Below the pieces are notes generated by a model. It was not told the origin of the DNA and made no database searches. It saw nothing but the letters and a program-made list of their open reading frames with translations. The position numbers and the translations under genes are program-made. From NCBI GenBank assembly GCA_949292025.1, contig CASEYC010000079.1, forward strand, positions 1 through 40,754: a DNA stretch of 40,754 nucleotides. The letters are read 5' to 3'. The DNA comes from an uncultured Bacteroides sp. (lineage in GTDB: Bacteria > Bacteroidota > Bacteroidia > Bacteroidales > Bacteroidaceae). This document shows, piece after piece, positions 13,750 through 27,003 of the stretch (its first letter is position 1; each line of letters starts with the position of its first letter).

Positions 13750-16224
13750 ATGGAAAAGAAAGCAGAAACAAAAGATAAGGCCGCGCCGATGTCCTTCTGG
13801 GTCAAGGCGACGGCGTTGTTCCGGAGCGAAACCGTCCGCTTCATCCTCGGCCTGCTGGTCGTCATCTTCTCGGTCTACCTGCTGCTGGCGTTCACGTCGT
13901 TCTTCTTCACGGGAGCGGCGGACCAGAGCATCATCGACAATGCCACGGAGGCCGAGCTGGCCGCGGTGGACAACGGCGTGAAGAACTATGCCGGCTCGCG
14001 CGGCGCCCAGCTCTCCAGCTTCCTCATCAACGACTGCTTCGGCGTGGCGTCGTTCTTCATCATCGTTTTCCTGGCTGCGGTCGGGTTCCGGCTGATGAAG
14101 GTGGGCCGCGTGCGCTTGTGGCGATGGTTCATCATCTGCTTTGTGCTCTTGGTGTGGTTCTCCGTGTTCCTCGGCTTTGCCTTCCGGCATGTATATCAGG
14201 ATTCGTTCGTCTACCTGGGCGGCCTGCATGGCTACAATGTGGGACTTTGGCTGGAGTCGCAGGTAGGCACGCCCGGCGTGTGGCTCATCCTGCTGGCCGT
14301 GGCGGTGTGTTTCCTGGCCTGGGTCAGCGCGCGCACGGTGGTGTGGATGCGCCGCCTGCTCTCGCTCGGTTACCTGAAGAAGCAAGGCAAGCCTGCAGGG
14401 GATGGCGGGGAGAAACCGTCCTCGCCTGGCGAGACCCCGGAGGAGTTTGACACCTCGTGGGGCTTCAAGCGGAAGAAGAAGGACGAATCCCGGCAAGAAC
14501 CTGTCTCCGAGCCGGAGCCTGACCCCGTGTCCGAAGGTCCCATAGACCTGCCCGTGGAACCCCGCTCCCCCCGCAAGGCCAAGGAGGACGAGGTAGCCAT
14601 GGACATCGAGGTGCCCCAACCTGAAGAACCCGTAGCTCCGGTTGTCCGGCCTGCCACGGCGTCTCCCGAACCCGCTTTCGACGTGGAGGTGAACCAAGAC
14701 GAATATGCCACGCACCTGCAGGAACCTTACAATCCCCGCCTGGACTTGGAGAACTACCATTTCCCCACGCTGGACCTGCTGAAGGAGTTCGATGAGTCCG
14801 AGCCGGTGGTGAACATGGACGAGCAGAACGCCAACAAGGACGAGATTGTTACCACCCTCCGCAGCTTCGGCATCGAGATAAACAGCATCAAGGCGACCGT
14901 GGGCCCCACGGTGACGCTCTACGAAATCACCCTGGAGCGCGGCGTGCGCATCTCGCGTATCAAGGGGTTGGAGAACGACATCGCCCTGGCTCTCTCCGCT
15001 TTGGGCATCCGCATCATCGCGCCCATCCCCGGCAAGGGGACCATCGGCATCGAGGTGCCCAACAAGAAGCCGCGCATCGTGTCCGGGCGGAGCATCATCG
15101 GCAGCAAGAAGTTCCAGGAATCCACCTACGACCTGCCCATCGCCTTGGGCAAGACCATCACGAACGAAGTCTTCATGGTGGACTTGGCGAAGATGCCCCA
15201 TGTCCTCGTGGCGGGTGCCACCGGCCAGGGTAAGTCCGTCGGCCTGAACGCCATCATCACTTCCTTATTATATAAGAAGCATCCGGCGGAACTGAAGTTC
15301 GTGTTGGTGGACCCCAAGAAGGTGGAGTTCAGCATTTATTCCGTCATTGAGCACCACTTCCTGGCCAAGCTGCCCAACGAGGCGGAGCCTATCATCACGG
15401 ACGTCACCAAGGTGGTGCAGACCCTCAACTCCATTTGTGTGGAGATGGACACGCGCTACGACCTCCTGAAGATGGCCCACGTGCGCAACGTCAAGGAGTA
15501 CAACGAGAAGTTCATCAACCGCCAGCTCAATCCCGAGAAGGGACACAAGTACATGCCCTACATCGTGGTGGTCATCGACGAGTTCGGCGACCTCATCATG
15601 ACTGCCGGCAAGGACGTGGAGTTGCCCATCGCCCGCATCGCCCAGTTGGCCCGCGCCGTGGGCATCCACATGATTATCGCCACGCAACGCCCCACGACCA
15701 ATATCATCACGGGCACCATCAAGGCCAACTTCCCGGCGCGCATCGCCTTCAAGGTGTCGCAGATGGTCGACTCGCGCACCATCCTCGACCGGCCGGGCGC
15801 CAACCAGCTTATCGGCCGGGGCGACATGCTCTTCCTGCAGGGCGCCGAACCGGTGCGCGTGCAGTGTGCCTTCATTGACACGCCCGAAGTAGTCAGCATC
15901 ACCGAATACATCGCCCGCCAACAGGGCTATCCCACCGCTTTCTTCCTGCCCGAGGTGGAGGACGAGAGTGCCAGCAACCTGGACGATGTGGACATGGATC
16001 GCCTGGACCCCCTCTTCAAGGACGCCGCGCGGCTCATCGTCTCCAGCCAGCAGGGTTCCACTTCGCTCATCCAGCGCAAATTCTCCATTGGCTACAATCG
16101 TGCGGGGCGCATCATGGACCAGTTGGAGAAAGCCAATGTCGTGGGACCCGCCCAAGGCAGCAAGCCGCGCGAGGTGCTCTTCGTGGACATCGTGGCTTTG
16201 GAGGAATACCTGAACAATTTCTGA
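13750..16224 (+). CDS. ftsK: DNA translocase FtsK/SpoIIIE
   Basis: 824 aa from the ATG at 13750 (MEKKAETKDKAAP). Four transmembrane segments lie in the first 200 residues (FILGLLVVIFSVYLLLAF; GVASFFIIVFLAAVGF; WRWFIICFVLLVWFSVFLGF; VWLILLAVAVCFLAWV). A Pro/Glu-rich linker (about 215-350) leads to the RecA-like motor, with Walker A GATGQGKS at 489-496 and Walker B VVVIDEFGDLI near 610. The C-terminal gamma winged helix (about 755-820, LFKDAARLIVSSQQGSTSLIQRKFSIGYNRAGRIMDQLE) reads polarity sequences on DNA. It pumps chromosome ends through the septum and activates dif recombination. The 19-bp gap to the LolA-like gene suggests co-transcription. Confidence 0.96.
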   Translation: MEKKAETKDKAAPMSFWVKATALFRSETVRFILGLLVVIFSVYLLLAFTSFFFTGAADQSIIDNATEAELAAVDNGVKNYAGSRGAQLSSFLINDCFGVASFFIIVFLAAVGFRLMKVGRVRLWRWFIICFVLLVWFSVFLGFAFRHVYQDSFVYLGGLHGYNVGLWLESQVGTPGVWLILLAVAVCFLAWVSARTVVWMRRLLSLGYLKKQGKPAGDGGEKPSSPGETPEEFDTSWGFKRKKKDESRQEPVSEPEPDPVSEGPIDLPVEPRSPRKAKEDEVAMDIEVPQPEEPVAPVVRPATASPEPAFDVEVNQDEYATHLQEPYNPRLDLENYHFPTLDLLKEFDESEPVVNMDEQNANKDEIVTTLRSFGIEINSIKATVGPTVTLYEITLERGVRISRIKGLENDIALALSALGIRIIAPIPGKGTIGIEVPNKKPRIVSGRSIIGSKKFQESTYDLPIALGKTITNEVFMVDLAKMPHVLVAGATGQGKSVGLNAIITSLLYKKHPAELKFVLVDPKKVEFSIYSVIEHHFLAKLPNEAEPIITDVTKVVQTLNSICVEMDTRYDLLKMAHVRNVKEYNEKFINRQLNPEKGHKYMPYIVVVIDEFGDLIMTAGKDVELPIARIAQLARAVGIHMIIATQRPTTNIITGTIKANFPARIAFKVSQMVDSRTILDRPGANQLIGRGDMLFLQGAEPVRVQCAFIDTPEVVSITEYIARQQGYPTAFFLPEVEDESASNLDDVDMDRLDPLFKDAARLIVSSQQGSTSLIQRKFSIGYNRAGRIMDQLEKANVVGPAQGSKPREVLFVDIVALEEYLNNF

Positions 16225-16243
16225 CGGAGGACGTTAAAGCAGT

Positions 16244-16867
16244 ATGAAGAAGTTATTCGTATTCATCGGATGGATGTGGGTGCTCTGCCAGGCGTTGCCG
16301 GCAAATGCCCAAGGTGAGGCGCGGGACATCGTGCGCCGCGCGGCCGACGCATTCCTTCGCAGTGGGGGCGTCAATGTTTCGTTCAGTCTTCGTTCTCCCG
16401 AAGGACAGTCGGCGGGCACCATTCGCCTGAAGGGGGAGAAGTTCGTGCTGGAGGCCGGGGGCATGACCACGTGGTTCGACGGGCATACCCAATGGACCTA
16501 CCTGCCCGACTCCGACGAAGTGAACGTCTCCGAACCCACGGACGAGGAGTTGCAGACGCTCAATCCCTACGCCTGGCTCTCGCTCTACGACCGGGGCTAC
16601 GACTTGAAGCTGTTGCCTTCCGAGGTATCCGGCCAATATAAGGTGGAAATGGTTGCCCGTTCGCCCGAGGCGCAGGTGTCGCGCTTGGTGCTCTGGCTGG
16701 ACAAGTCCGGCTTACAGCCCGTGAAGTTCAGCCTCACCCTGGCGGGCAGCGTGGAGCCTACCGTTATCACCGTCTTGGACTACCGCACGGGGCAGACGTA
16801 TGCCAACGCGATGTTTGCCTTCAATCCGCGGGAGTATCCGACGGCGGAGGTGATTGATTTGAGATGA
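16244..16867 (+). CDS. LolA-like outer-membrane lipoprotein chaperone
   Basis: 207 aa with a signal peptide (MKKLFVFIGWMWVLCQALPANAQ, cleavage near residue 22). The rest is a beta-rich half-barrel pattern: FSLRSPEG, GTIRLKGEKFVLEAGGMTTWFDGHTQWTYLPDSDEVNVSEP, LVLWLDKSGLQPVKFSLTL. The 'G-x-hydrophobic-x-L-K-G-x-K-F ... D-G-x-x-x-W-x-Y ... E-V' order is typical of LolA, the periplasmic carrier that takes lipoproteins from LolCDE to the outer membrane. Bacteroidetes members are divergent and usually called LolA-like. It follows ftsK by 19 bp, as often seen in this phylum. Surface lipoproteins of the PUL downstream would depend on such a carrier, though this is a general link and not a specific one. 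Confidence 0.85.
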   Translation: MKKLFVFIGWMWVLCQALPANAQGEARDIVRRAADAFLRSGGVNVSFSLRSPEGQSAGTIRLKGEKFVLEAGGMTTWFDGHTQWTYLPDSDEVNVSEPTDEELQTLNPYAWLSLYDRGYDLKLLPSEVSGQYKVEMVARSPEAQVSRLVLWLDKSGLQPVKFSLTLAGSVEPTVITVLDYRTGQTYANAMFAFNPREYPTAEVIDLR

Positions 16868-16982
16868 ATAGGAATTTAGCGGGCTTTGCCCGCAATGTTA
16901 AACGTGTAGGGGCGACCCTTGCGGTCGCCCCTATTCAGGGCGGGGGCAAGCCCCGCCCCTACGCCGATAAATTATCATTTAT
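16867..16982. repeat. Palindromic intergenic repeat A2 inside B-type ends
   Basis: The core at 16905-16962 is the inverted copy of palindrome A1 (1553-1609): GTAGGGGCGACC at one end and CGCCCCTAC at the other. The outer flanks (AATAGGAATTTAG at 16867-16879, CCGATAAATTATCATTTAT at about 16964-16982) match those around repeat B1. A small GCGGGCTTTGCCCGC hairpin lies just inside the left flank. It separates the LolA-like gene from trxB. Confidence 0.75.
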
Positions 16983-16998
16983 ATAACCGAATAGAACA

Positions 16999-21296
<4,298 letters not shown>

Positions 21297-21319
21297 GCTG
21301 ACAGCCTGAAACTTTATTG

Positions 21320-21397
21320 AGAGGCTGTGTCGAAACAAAAAGGATAATCTAAGAAAATAACGGACGTTTTTTCCCCTTTTTGTTTCGGCACAGCCTC
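21320..21397 (+). terminator. Long-stem terminator after the GH2 gene
   Basis: Arms at about 21320-21342 and 21375-21397 (GAGGCTGTGTCGAAACAAAAAGG and its near-perfect complement) pair over 23 bp with one mismatch and are followed by TTTTTTT. The 32-nt loop contains ATAACGGACG. This should end the trxB-GH2 transcript and insulate the PUL. Confidence 0.8.
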
Positions 21398-21486
21398 TTT
21401 TTTTGTGCCCAAGCCTTTGGAAAAGCGGGTTTAGGTATTTTTATTTTACAGTATGCGGAACGGGACGTGACTTTTCCCATCGTTTT

Positions 21487-21574
21487 CTCTCCACTATCTC
21501 TCCACTATCTCTCCACTATCCCTCCACTATTACTCCTATGATACTCCTATTATACTCCTATAATAGTCCTATTC
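21487..21574. repeat. Array of eight 11-bp units upstream of the PUL
   Basis: Four CTCTCCACTAT-type units (21487, 21498, 21509 identical; 21520 with one change) are followed without a break by four TACTCCTATNN-type units (21531, 21542, 21553, 21564). Both halves keep the same 11-bp period and share CTCC-x-(A)CTAT/TCCTAT character, so they look like diverged blocks of one array. Confidence 0.85.
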
Positions 21575-21666
21575 AGAAAGGGAGAAATAGGGGCGCAATA
21601 AGGGTAATGATTAAGGCCGGGAAAAGACGGATTTAAGCTATGAGTGGATGGTCTGAGTTTAACTTT

Positions 21667-21716
21667 TCCTACAATGTTGGCATCCTGTCCTGTATCGTAT
21701 AAACCAAACATGAACA
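21667..21716. repeat. Repeat module C2 (inverted relative to C1)
   Basis: CCTACAATGTTGGCATCCTGTCC and following bases match the reverse complement of 1507-1555 upstream of the tyrosine recombinase, with a few differences. Here the module is not followed by palindrome A. Confidence 0.7.
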
Positions 21717-21757
21717 CTTACTTCTCTCAAAAAGTGTATAAATTAACTTCTTTTGGC

Positions 21758-21801
21758 TTGTTGTGTCGGCTTTAATTCTTATATTTGCAAAAAAAAAAAA
21801 A
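21758..21801 (+). promoter_or_regulatory. PUL promoter firing into a 13-A tract
   Basis: TTG at 21758-21760, 19 bp, TATATTTG at 21780-21787, then C and thirteen consecutive A residues (21789-21801). The expected start point falls inside the A tract. The leader to the first susC start codon is then about 200 nt. No second promoter of this form is apparent before the GH16 gene. Confidence 0.6.
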
Positions 21802-21997
21802 CGTTGTTAAATGTCTTAAGGGGCATTTGATGACACATTGTCAAATTAAATGCAAGTATAATACCATGGACATCCATTTGTTTCCTTTTACATGGTGGTG
21901 CATTGTTTATGCCCGCCAACCGTGTTGAAAACCCTTTCCTGCAAGAGTTTTTTAGAAGCATCAATCAATTTAATCATTAAAAACAAATTAACAAAGT

Positions 21998-24900
21998 ATG
22001 AGAAACGCGGAAAAAATGAAAATCTGGTTTCTTGTCATGTTTCTATCATTCATGCCCTTTGCACATGCTTTTCCTCAACAAGGCATTACCATAAAAGGCA
22101 GGGTGGTGGACAATGTGTACAATGAAGGAGTCATTGGGGCCAATGTCGTCATCAAAGGAACGACGACAGGCGTGATTACGGACATTGACGGTAATTATAT
22201 CATCACCGTTCCCAATGAATCGACTGTGTTGGTCTTTTCCTATATAGGATATGCCACGCAGGAAATCAAAGTTGGCGGACAGCGTACAATCAATGTGACG
22301 ATGTCGGAAAACTCACAGTTGTTGGGCGAGGTGGAAGTCGTGGCCATCGCATACGGTAATCAGGACAAAAAACTGATGACCAGTGCCGTATCTTCCATCA
22401 ACACCGAAGAATTGCTGAAAACGCCGGTGACCAGCGTCAGCAATATGCTGGCCGGTTCCGTGCCGGGCGTTTCGTCTGTGCAGACCACCGGTCAGCCCGG
22501 TAGGGACGCAGCGACCATCTATGTGCGCGGTGCGGGTACGTTGAACGACTCGCAGGCCACGCCTTTGATTCTGGTCGATGGCGTGGAGCGTGATTTCTCG
22601 CAGATAGACCCGAACGAAATCGAGAGTATCTCTGTCTTGAAGGACGCGTCTTCCACGGCGGTGTTCGGTGTGCGAGGCGCCAACGGCGTTGTGCTGGTGA
22701 CTACCCGCCGAGGCAAGTCCGGCAAGCCGCAAATCAATGTCAGCGCATCCATGGACTTGCAGCAACCCATTTCGTTGGTGGAGCAGGTGGGTAGTTATGA
22801 ATACGCCCGCTTTTGGAACATTAAGCAGAACATGACGCTGAGCAATCCCAAGGGCTTGTTTACGCCGGAACAGATAGAGGCTTACCGCACGGGTTCCGAC
22901 CCCATCATGTACCCCAGCATTGACTGGCAGGACTACATCTTCCGCAATGTCTTCCTGATGAGCCGTAACAACGTCAATATCTCCGGCGGTAGTGACAATG
23001 TGAAGTATTTCGTGTCCGTGGGTTACCTTTACCAAAACGGTATGTTGAAAGACCTCCCAGGACAGAACTACGACAACAACTATCGCTACAACCGTTATAA
23101 CTATCGTGCGAATATCGACGCCAACCTGACCAAGACCACCACCATGAAGCTGAACATCGGTGGCTACATCGGCCAGATCCAGGAGCCGCGCAGCACCGTG
23201 TCCGACCAAAGCGGACAAGACCAGAACCCGTGGGTCATTGCCCAAATCTGGTCGCATCCGTTTGCCGGCCCGGGCTTCATCAACGGGGTGCGTACGAAGG
23301 TGCCCGATGACCTGGTGCCGCTGGGCGAAATCCTGCGTGACGGTATGTTCGTGTTCTACGGCCAAGGTTACAACCAGAACTACGAGACCACGCTGAACAT
23401 GGACTTGGATATCACCCAGAAACTGGATTTCATCACGCCCGGACTGAGCGTTTCCGTCAAGGGTGCCTATGACAACGAGTTCAAGCTGAACAAAGTATTC
23501 CAGGGCCATGACATCATCGAATACCAGACGGTGTACTACAAGTCCTATTTCGACACGAACGGGCAGATGGCCCAGACCGACCCGGACTACGACAAGACCT
23601 ACGTCTACACGCCTAACGGACAAAACGGTTCGTTGACCTATAGCGAGTCCCAAGGCCGTGCACAAAGCTGGTACATCGAGGGCCGCTTGAACTACGACCG
23701 CACGTTTGGCGACCACAAGGTTTCCGGATTGTTCCTGTACAACCAGTCGCGCGATTATTATCCCGACACCTATACGTACATTCCCCGCAGCTACGTAGGC
23801 TTGGTAGGACGTGCCACCTATTCGTATAAGAACAAGTACCTGTTCGATGCGAACGTCGGCTACAATGGTTCGGAGAACTTTGCTCCCGGCAAGAACCGTT
23901 TCGGTGTCTTCCCCGCCTTCTCCGCAGGCTGGGTCATCAGCGAGGAGAAATTCATGGACAAGCTGGACTTCATCGACTACTTGAAGCTCAGAGTGTCTTG
24001 GGGCCGTGTAGGTAACGACAAGGGCGTAAATTCGCGCTTCATGTACATGCCCGGTGTATGGTACGGCGGAAGCGGTTATTATTTCGGTATTAACAATGCC
24101 AATTCGCAAGCTTCTTATTATTACAGTGCCACGGGTAACCCGGCAGTGACGTGGGAAACCGCAGACAAGCAGAACTACGGTATCGACGTCCACCTGTTCC
24201 AGAACCGTTTCTCGGCTTCGTTCGACTACTTCATTGAGAAACGTAAGAATATCCTGATTACCCCGCAGTCCACGCCTGCCATCATAGCGACTTCGTTGCC
24301 CAACCTGAACATCGGTAAGGTGGACAACCACGGTTATGAATTGATGCTGAGCTGGAACGACCGCATCGGCTCTGACTTCAACTACAACATCAGTGCCAAT
24401 ATGTCGTTTGCCCGCAACAAGATTATCTACATGGACGAGGTGCCTAACCTGTACCCCTATATGAACGAGACCGGCGGTTCCACCGGACGTTACACGGGCC
24501 TGTACAAATTCATCCGCCTCTACCAGTACAGCGACTTCATCGAGGGACCGGACGGCAGCCTGACCCTGAATCCGGAATTGCCGCAGCCCTATCAGACGGT
24601 TTCTCCGGGTGATGCCATGTATGCCGACCTGAACGGCGACGGCATCGTGGACGGCAACGACAAGTGCGTGGCCGGTTACGCCAACCGTCCGGAATATACC
24701 TTTGGTATCAACGCCGGATTTGAATGGAAAGGCTTCAGCTTCACCATGCAGTGGACGGGCGCCAAGAACGTGAACCGCATGTATGACATCGAATACCGCA
24801 TCCCCTTCACCAACGCCGGTACCCGTGGCTTGCTGAAGTACTTCTACGACGGCTGCTGGACACCCGAAAACCAATTGGGGGCTGTCTATCCGCGTCCTTC

Positions 24901-25174
24901 GGAAGATTCGGAAAGCTGGAACTCGGATGACTCCACGCTGTGGCTGGCCGATGCGTCCTATTTGCGCTTGAAGAGCGTTAATGTGGGATATACCTTCAGA
25001 AACAACAAGTTCCTGAAGAAGTTGGGCATCAGTTCGCTGGGATTGACTTTCAGCGGATTCAACCTGCTGACCTTCTCGCCGATGAAATATCTGGATCCCG
25101 AAAGCGACCCGGACCGTTTGGGCGATTATCCTTTGGTCAAGACCTATAGTTTTGGTTTGAATCTTAACTTCTAA
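21998..25174 (+). CDS. SusC-family TonB-dependent outer-membrane transporter 1
   Basis: 1058 aa; an internal ATG at residue 7 (MKIWFLVMFL) is an equally good start. Order: signal peptide (to about residue 25), CarboxypepD_reg-like domain (about 29-108, ITIKGRVVDN..GVIGANVVIKGTTTGVITDIDGNY), TonB-box-like EVEVVAIAYG (near 111), plug (about 120-235, with LVDGVERD, ISVLKDASSTAVFGVRGANGVVLVTT) and a 22-strand barrel to the end (terminal TYSFGLNLNF). It imports oligosaccharides through the outer membrane using TonB energy, with SusD1 as lid. It opens the seven-gene run; susD1 follows by 12 bp. The glycan is inferred only from the GH16 partner. Confidence 0.95.
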   Translation: MRNAEKMKIWFLVMFLSFMPFAHAFPQQGITIKGRVVDNVYNEGVIGANVVIKGTTTGVITDIDGNYIITVPNESTVLVFSYIGYATQEIKVGGQRTINVTMSENSQLLGEVEVVAIAYGNQDKKLMTSAVSSINTEELLKTPVTSVSNMLAGSVPGVSSVQTTGQPGRDAATIYVRGAGTLNDSQATPLILVDGVERDFSQIDPNEIESISVLKDASSTAVFGVRGANGVVLVTTRRGKSGKPQINVSASMDLQQPISLVEQVGSYEYARFWNIKQNMTLSNPKGLFTPEQIEAYRTGSDPIMYPSIDWQDYIFRNVFLMSRNNVNISGGSDNVKYFVSVGYLYQNGMLKDLPGQNYDNNYRYNRYNYRANIDANLTKTTTMKLNIGGYIGQIQEPRSTVSDQSGQDQNPWVIAQIWSHPFAGPGFINGVRTKVPDDLVPLGEILRDGMFVFYGQGYNQNYETTLNMDLDITQKLDFITPGLSVSVKGAYDNEFKLNKVFQGHDIIEYQTVYYKSYFDTNGQMAQTDPDYDKTYVYTPNGQNGSLTYSESQGRAQSWYIEGRLNYDRTFGDHKVSGLFLYNQSRDYYPDTYTYIPRSYVGLVGRATYSYKNKYLFDANVGYNGSENFAPGKNRFGVFPAFSAGWVISEEKFMDKLDFIDYLKLRVSWGRVGNDKGVNSRFMYMPGVWYGGSGYYFGINNANSQASYYYSATGNPAVTWETADKQNYGIDVHLFQNRFSASFDYFIEKRKNILITPQSTPAIIATSLPNLNIGKVDNHGYELMLSWNDRIGSDFNYNISANMSFARNKIIYMDEVPNLYPYMNETGGSTGRYTGLYKFIRLYQYSDFIEGPDGSLTLNPELPQPYQTVSPGDAMYADLNGDGIVDGNDKCVAGYANRPEYTFGINAGFEWKGFSFTMQWTGAKNVNRMYDIEYRIPFTNAGTRGLLKYFYDGCWTPENQLGAVYPRPSEDSESWNSDDSTLWLADASYLRLKSVNVGYTFRNNKFLKKLGISSLGLTFSGFNLLTFSPMKYLDPESDPDRLGDYPLVKTYSFGLNLNF

Positions 25175-25186
25175 TATAAAGGCTTT

Positions 25187-26980
25187 ATGAACAAATATAA
25201 GAAAACAATCGGACTGATTGCAGGCTGCTGGCTGATGCTGTCTTCCTGTGCCGAGGTGACTTTTTGGAATGAATTCCTGGGTGACCAGCCGGAAAGTTCG
25301 GGAGTCACGACGGAAGAAATGTTCGCTTCCCGGCTGAATGCCGAACGCGTCTTGACGCAGGCTTATACCAACCTGATCAGCGGACTGCCGACCGGTTCCG
25401 ACAATAAACTGGGTGTCAATATCCTGGAATCCATCACGGACCTGTGCTACAGCCTCCGTGACAACATCAGCGACGGCCCTACGACGCTTTATTACAACGG
25501 TGCCTTGAGCGCCACCAATATCCCCAGCCATTCCGCCTACAAATATGGTTCGGAAACCGACTGGACGACCATCCGCTATGCGTGGATGTATCTGGAAAAT
25601 GTGGACAAAGTGCCTGACATGACCGCTGCCGAGAAGAACATACGTTCTGCTGAAGCCAAGGTGCTGATTGCCTTGAGCTACTTCGGAATGTTGCAGAATG
25701 TGGGTGGCGTGACGTGGCTGGACCATGCCGTGGACGTGAACGAGACCATGGCTTTTCCCCGCATCACCTTTGCCCAAACCGTGGACAACATCGTGGCCCT
25801 GCTGGACGACGTCATCGACAACTCCAACCTGCCTTGGCGGCAATCCGACACGGACTATGGCCGCATGAGCAAGGCCGGTGCCATGGCGCTGAAGTTCAAG
25901 GTGCTGCTTTTTGCCGCAAGTCCCACGTTCAACTCCGATACCCCTTGGCATTCGGAGGCTGACGAGTACACGTGCTACGGCAACTATAGTGCAGACCGTT
26001 GGCGTGCTGCCGTGGACGCCGGACGCGAGTTCTTCGACCGCTTGAATGCGGAAGGTGGCTATTCGCTGGTGCAGCCGGCTTCGGAGACGCACCGTGCCAG
26101 AAGACTGGCCTACCGCCAAGCCTATTTCCAACGCACCAGCACCGAAGTGCTGATTTCCGTGCACAAGGGCTATAGCAATGAGAGCACGCATGGCAGCTTC
26201 TACGACCAGCGTTATTACAGCGGACCGACGCTGAACTATGTGGATATGTTCCCGTGGGCCGACGGAACTGATTTCTTGGCTGACCCCGATGATCCCAGCG
26301 GCTTCGATTGGAGCAATCCGCCCACGCAGCCTTTCTTCGACGTGGACGATGAGGGCGAACTGGTGCCCACGCGCGACCCTCGTCTGTATGAGAATGTGGC
26401 TTGTCCCGGTGACATGTACTACGGTGGCACGGCGGCGCCCGTCCATGAGAACCATCCCAACTACCACTTGGGTACAGGATTCTTGATTATGAAGTACATC
26501 TTGCAGCAGTCCGACGACCGCAACACGCCGGAGCAGTGGTCGCACACCCGTCTGCCTGAGATCATGCTGGGCTATGCCGAGGCATTGAACGAGGTCAATC
26601 CCGAACCCACGCAGGAGGCTTACGACATGGTCAACCAAGTGCGTGCCCGTGTCGGTCTGAGCGCTTTGCCGGAAGGTCTGAGCCACGACAATTTCCTGAA
26701 AGCCGTCATGCGCGAGCGTGCATTGGAATTGGGTTTCGAGGAAGTGCGCTGGTTCGATTTGGTCCGCCGGAACATGGTGGATGACTTCCGGAAACAGTTG
26801 TATGGCTTGACCAGTATCGGTCTGGACGACCTGAACAACCCCACGCAGTTCTCTTTTGAAGTGTTCGAATTGGGTGAACGCTATTGGAGCACGACATGGG
26901 ATGCGAAGTGGTATCTGGCCCCCATTCCCCAGACTGAAATCAACAAAGGATATGGCATGACCCAGAATCCCGGTTGGTAA
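25187..26980 (+). CDS. SusD/RagB-family lipoprotein 1
   Basis: 597 aa. Lipoprotein signal with lipobox LSSC (lipidated C21). The rest is the alpha-helical SusD fold: an N-terminal region with tetratricopeptide-like helices (ERVLTQAYTNLISGL; SAEAKVLIALSYFGMLQNVGG), a variable glycan-facing middle, and the C-terminal signature EIMLGYAEALNEVNP..YDMVNQVRARVGLSALP..MRERALELGFEEVRWFDLVRR. It is surface exposed, caps SusC1 and binds the oligosaccharide. The long, aromatic- and Asp-rich insert near residues 340-400 (PWADGTDFLADPDDPSGFDW) is a likely part of the binding face. It ends 23 bp before susC2, so translation of both pairs comes from one message. Confidence 0.94.
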   Translation: MNKYKKTIGLIAGCWLMLSSCAEVTFWNEFLGDQPESSGVTTEEMFASRLNAERVLTQAYTNLISGLPTGSDNKLGVNILESITDLCYSLRDNISDGPTTLYYNGALSATNIPSHSAYKYGSETDWTTIRYAWMYLENVDKVPDMTAAEKNIRSAEAKVLIALSYFGMLQNVGGVTWLDHAVDVNETMAFPRITFAQTVDNIVALLDDVIDNSNLPWRQSDTDYGRMSKAGAMALKFKVLLFAASPTFNSDTPWHSEADEYTCYGNYSADRWRAAVDAGREFFDRLNAEGGYSLVQPASETHRARRLAYRQAYFQRTSTEVLISVHKGYSNESTHGSFYDQRYYSGPTLNYVDMFPWADGTDFLADPDDPSGFDWSNPPTQPFFDVDDEGELVPTRDPRLYENVACPGDMYYGGTAAPVHENHPNYHLGTGFLIMKYILQQSDDRNTPEQWSHTRLPEIMLGYAEALNEVNPEPTQEAYDMVNQVRARVGLSALPEGLSHDNFLKAVMRERALELGFEEVRWFDLVRRNMVDDFRKQLYGLTSIGLDDLNNPTQFSFEVFELGERYWSTTWDAKWYLAPIPQTEINKGYGMTQNPGW

Positions 26981-27003
26981 TTGGAGACATTAAAACAAAA
27001 TAG

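Larger units (their letters stand above)
21403..21779. other. Intergenic region between GH2 and the PUL
   Basis: No credible gene. It holds an array of 11-bp units (21487-21574), a G-rich stretch around 21580-21600, repeat module C2 (21667-21716), and the -33 region of the PUL promoter. A 77-codon frame from 21403 is low in coding character and runs through the array. Confidence 0.7.

Noticed and set aside
22313-26686. Very long minus-strand open frame (over 1400 codons) opposite susC1-susD1
   Set aside because: Low-complexity, His/Val/Arg-rich translation typical of a shadow frame opposite GC-biased coding DNA; no family pattern.
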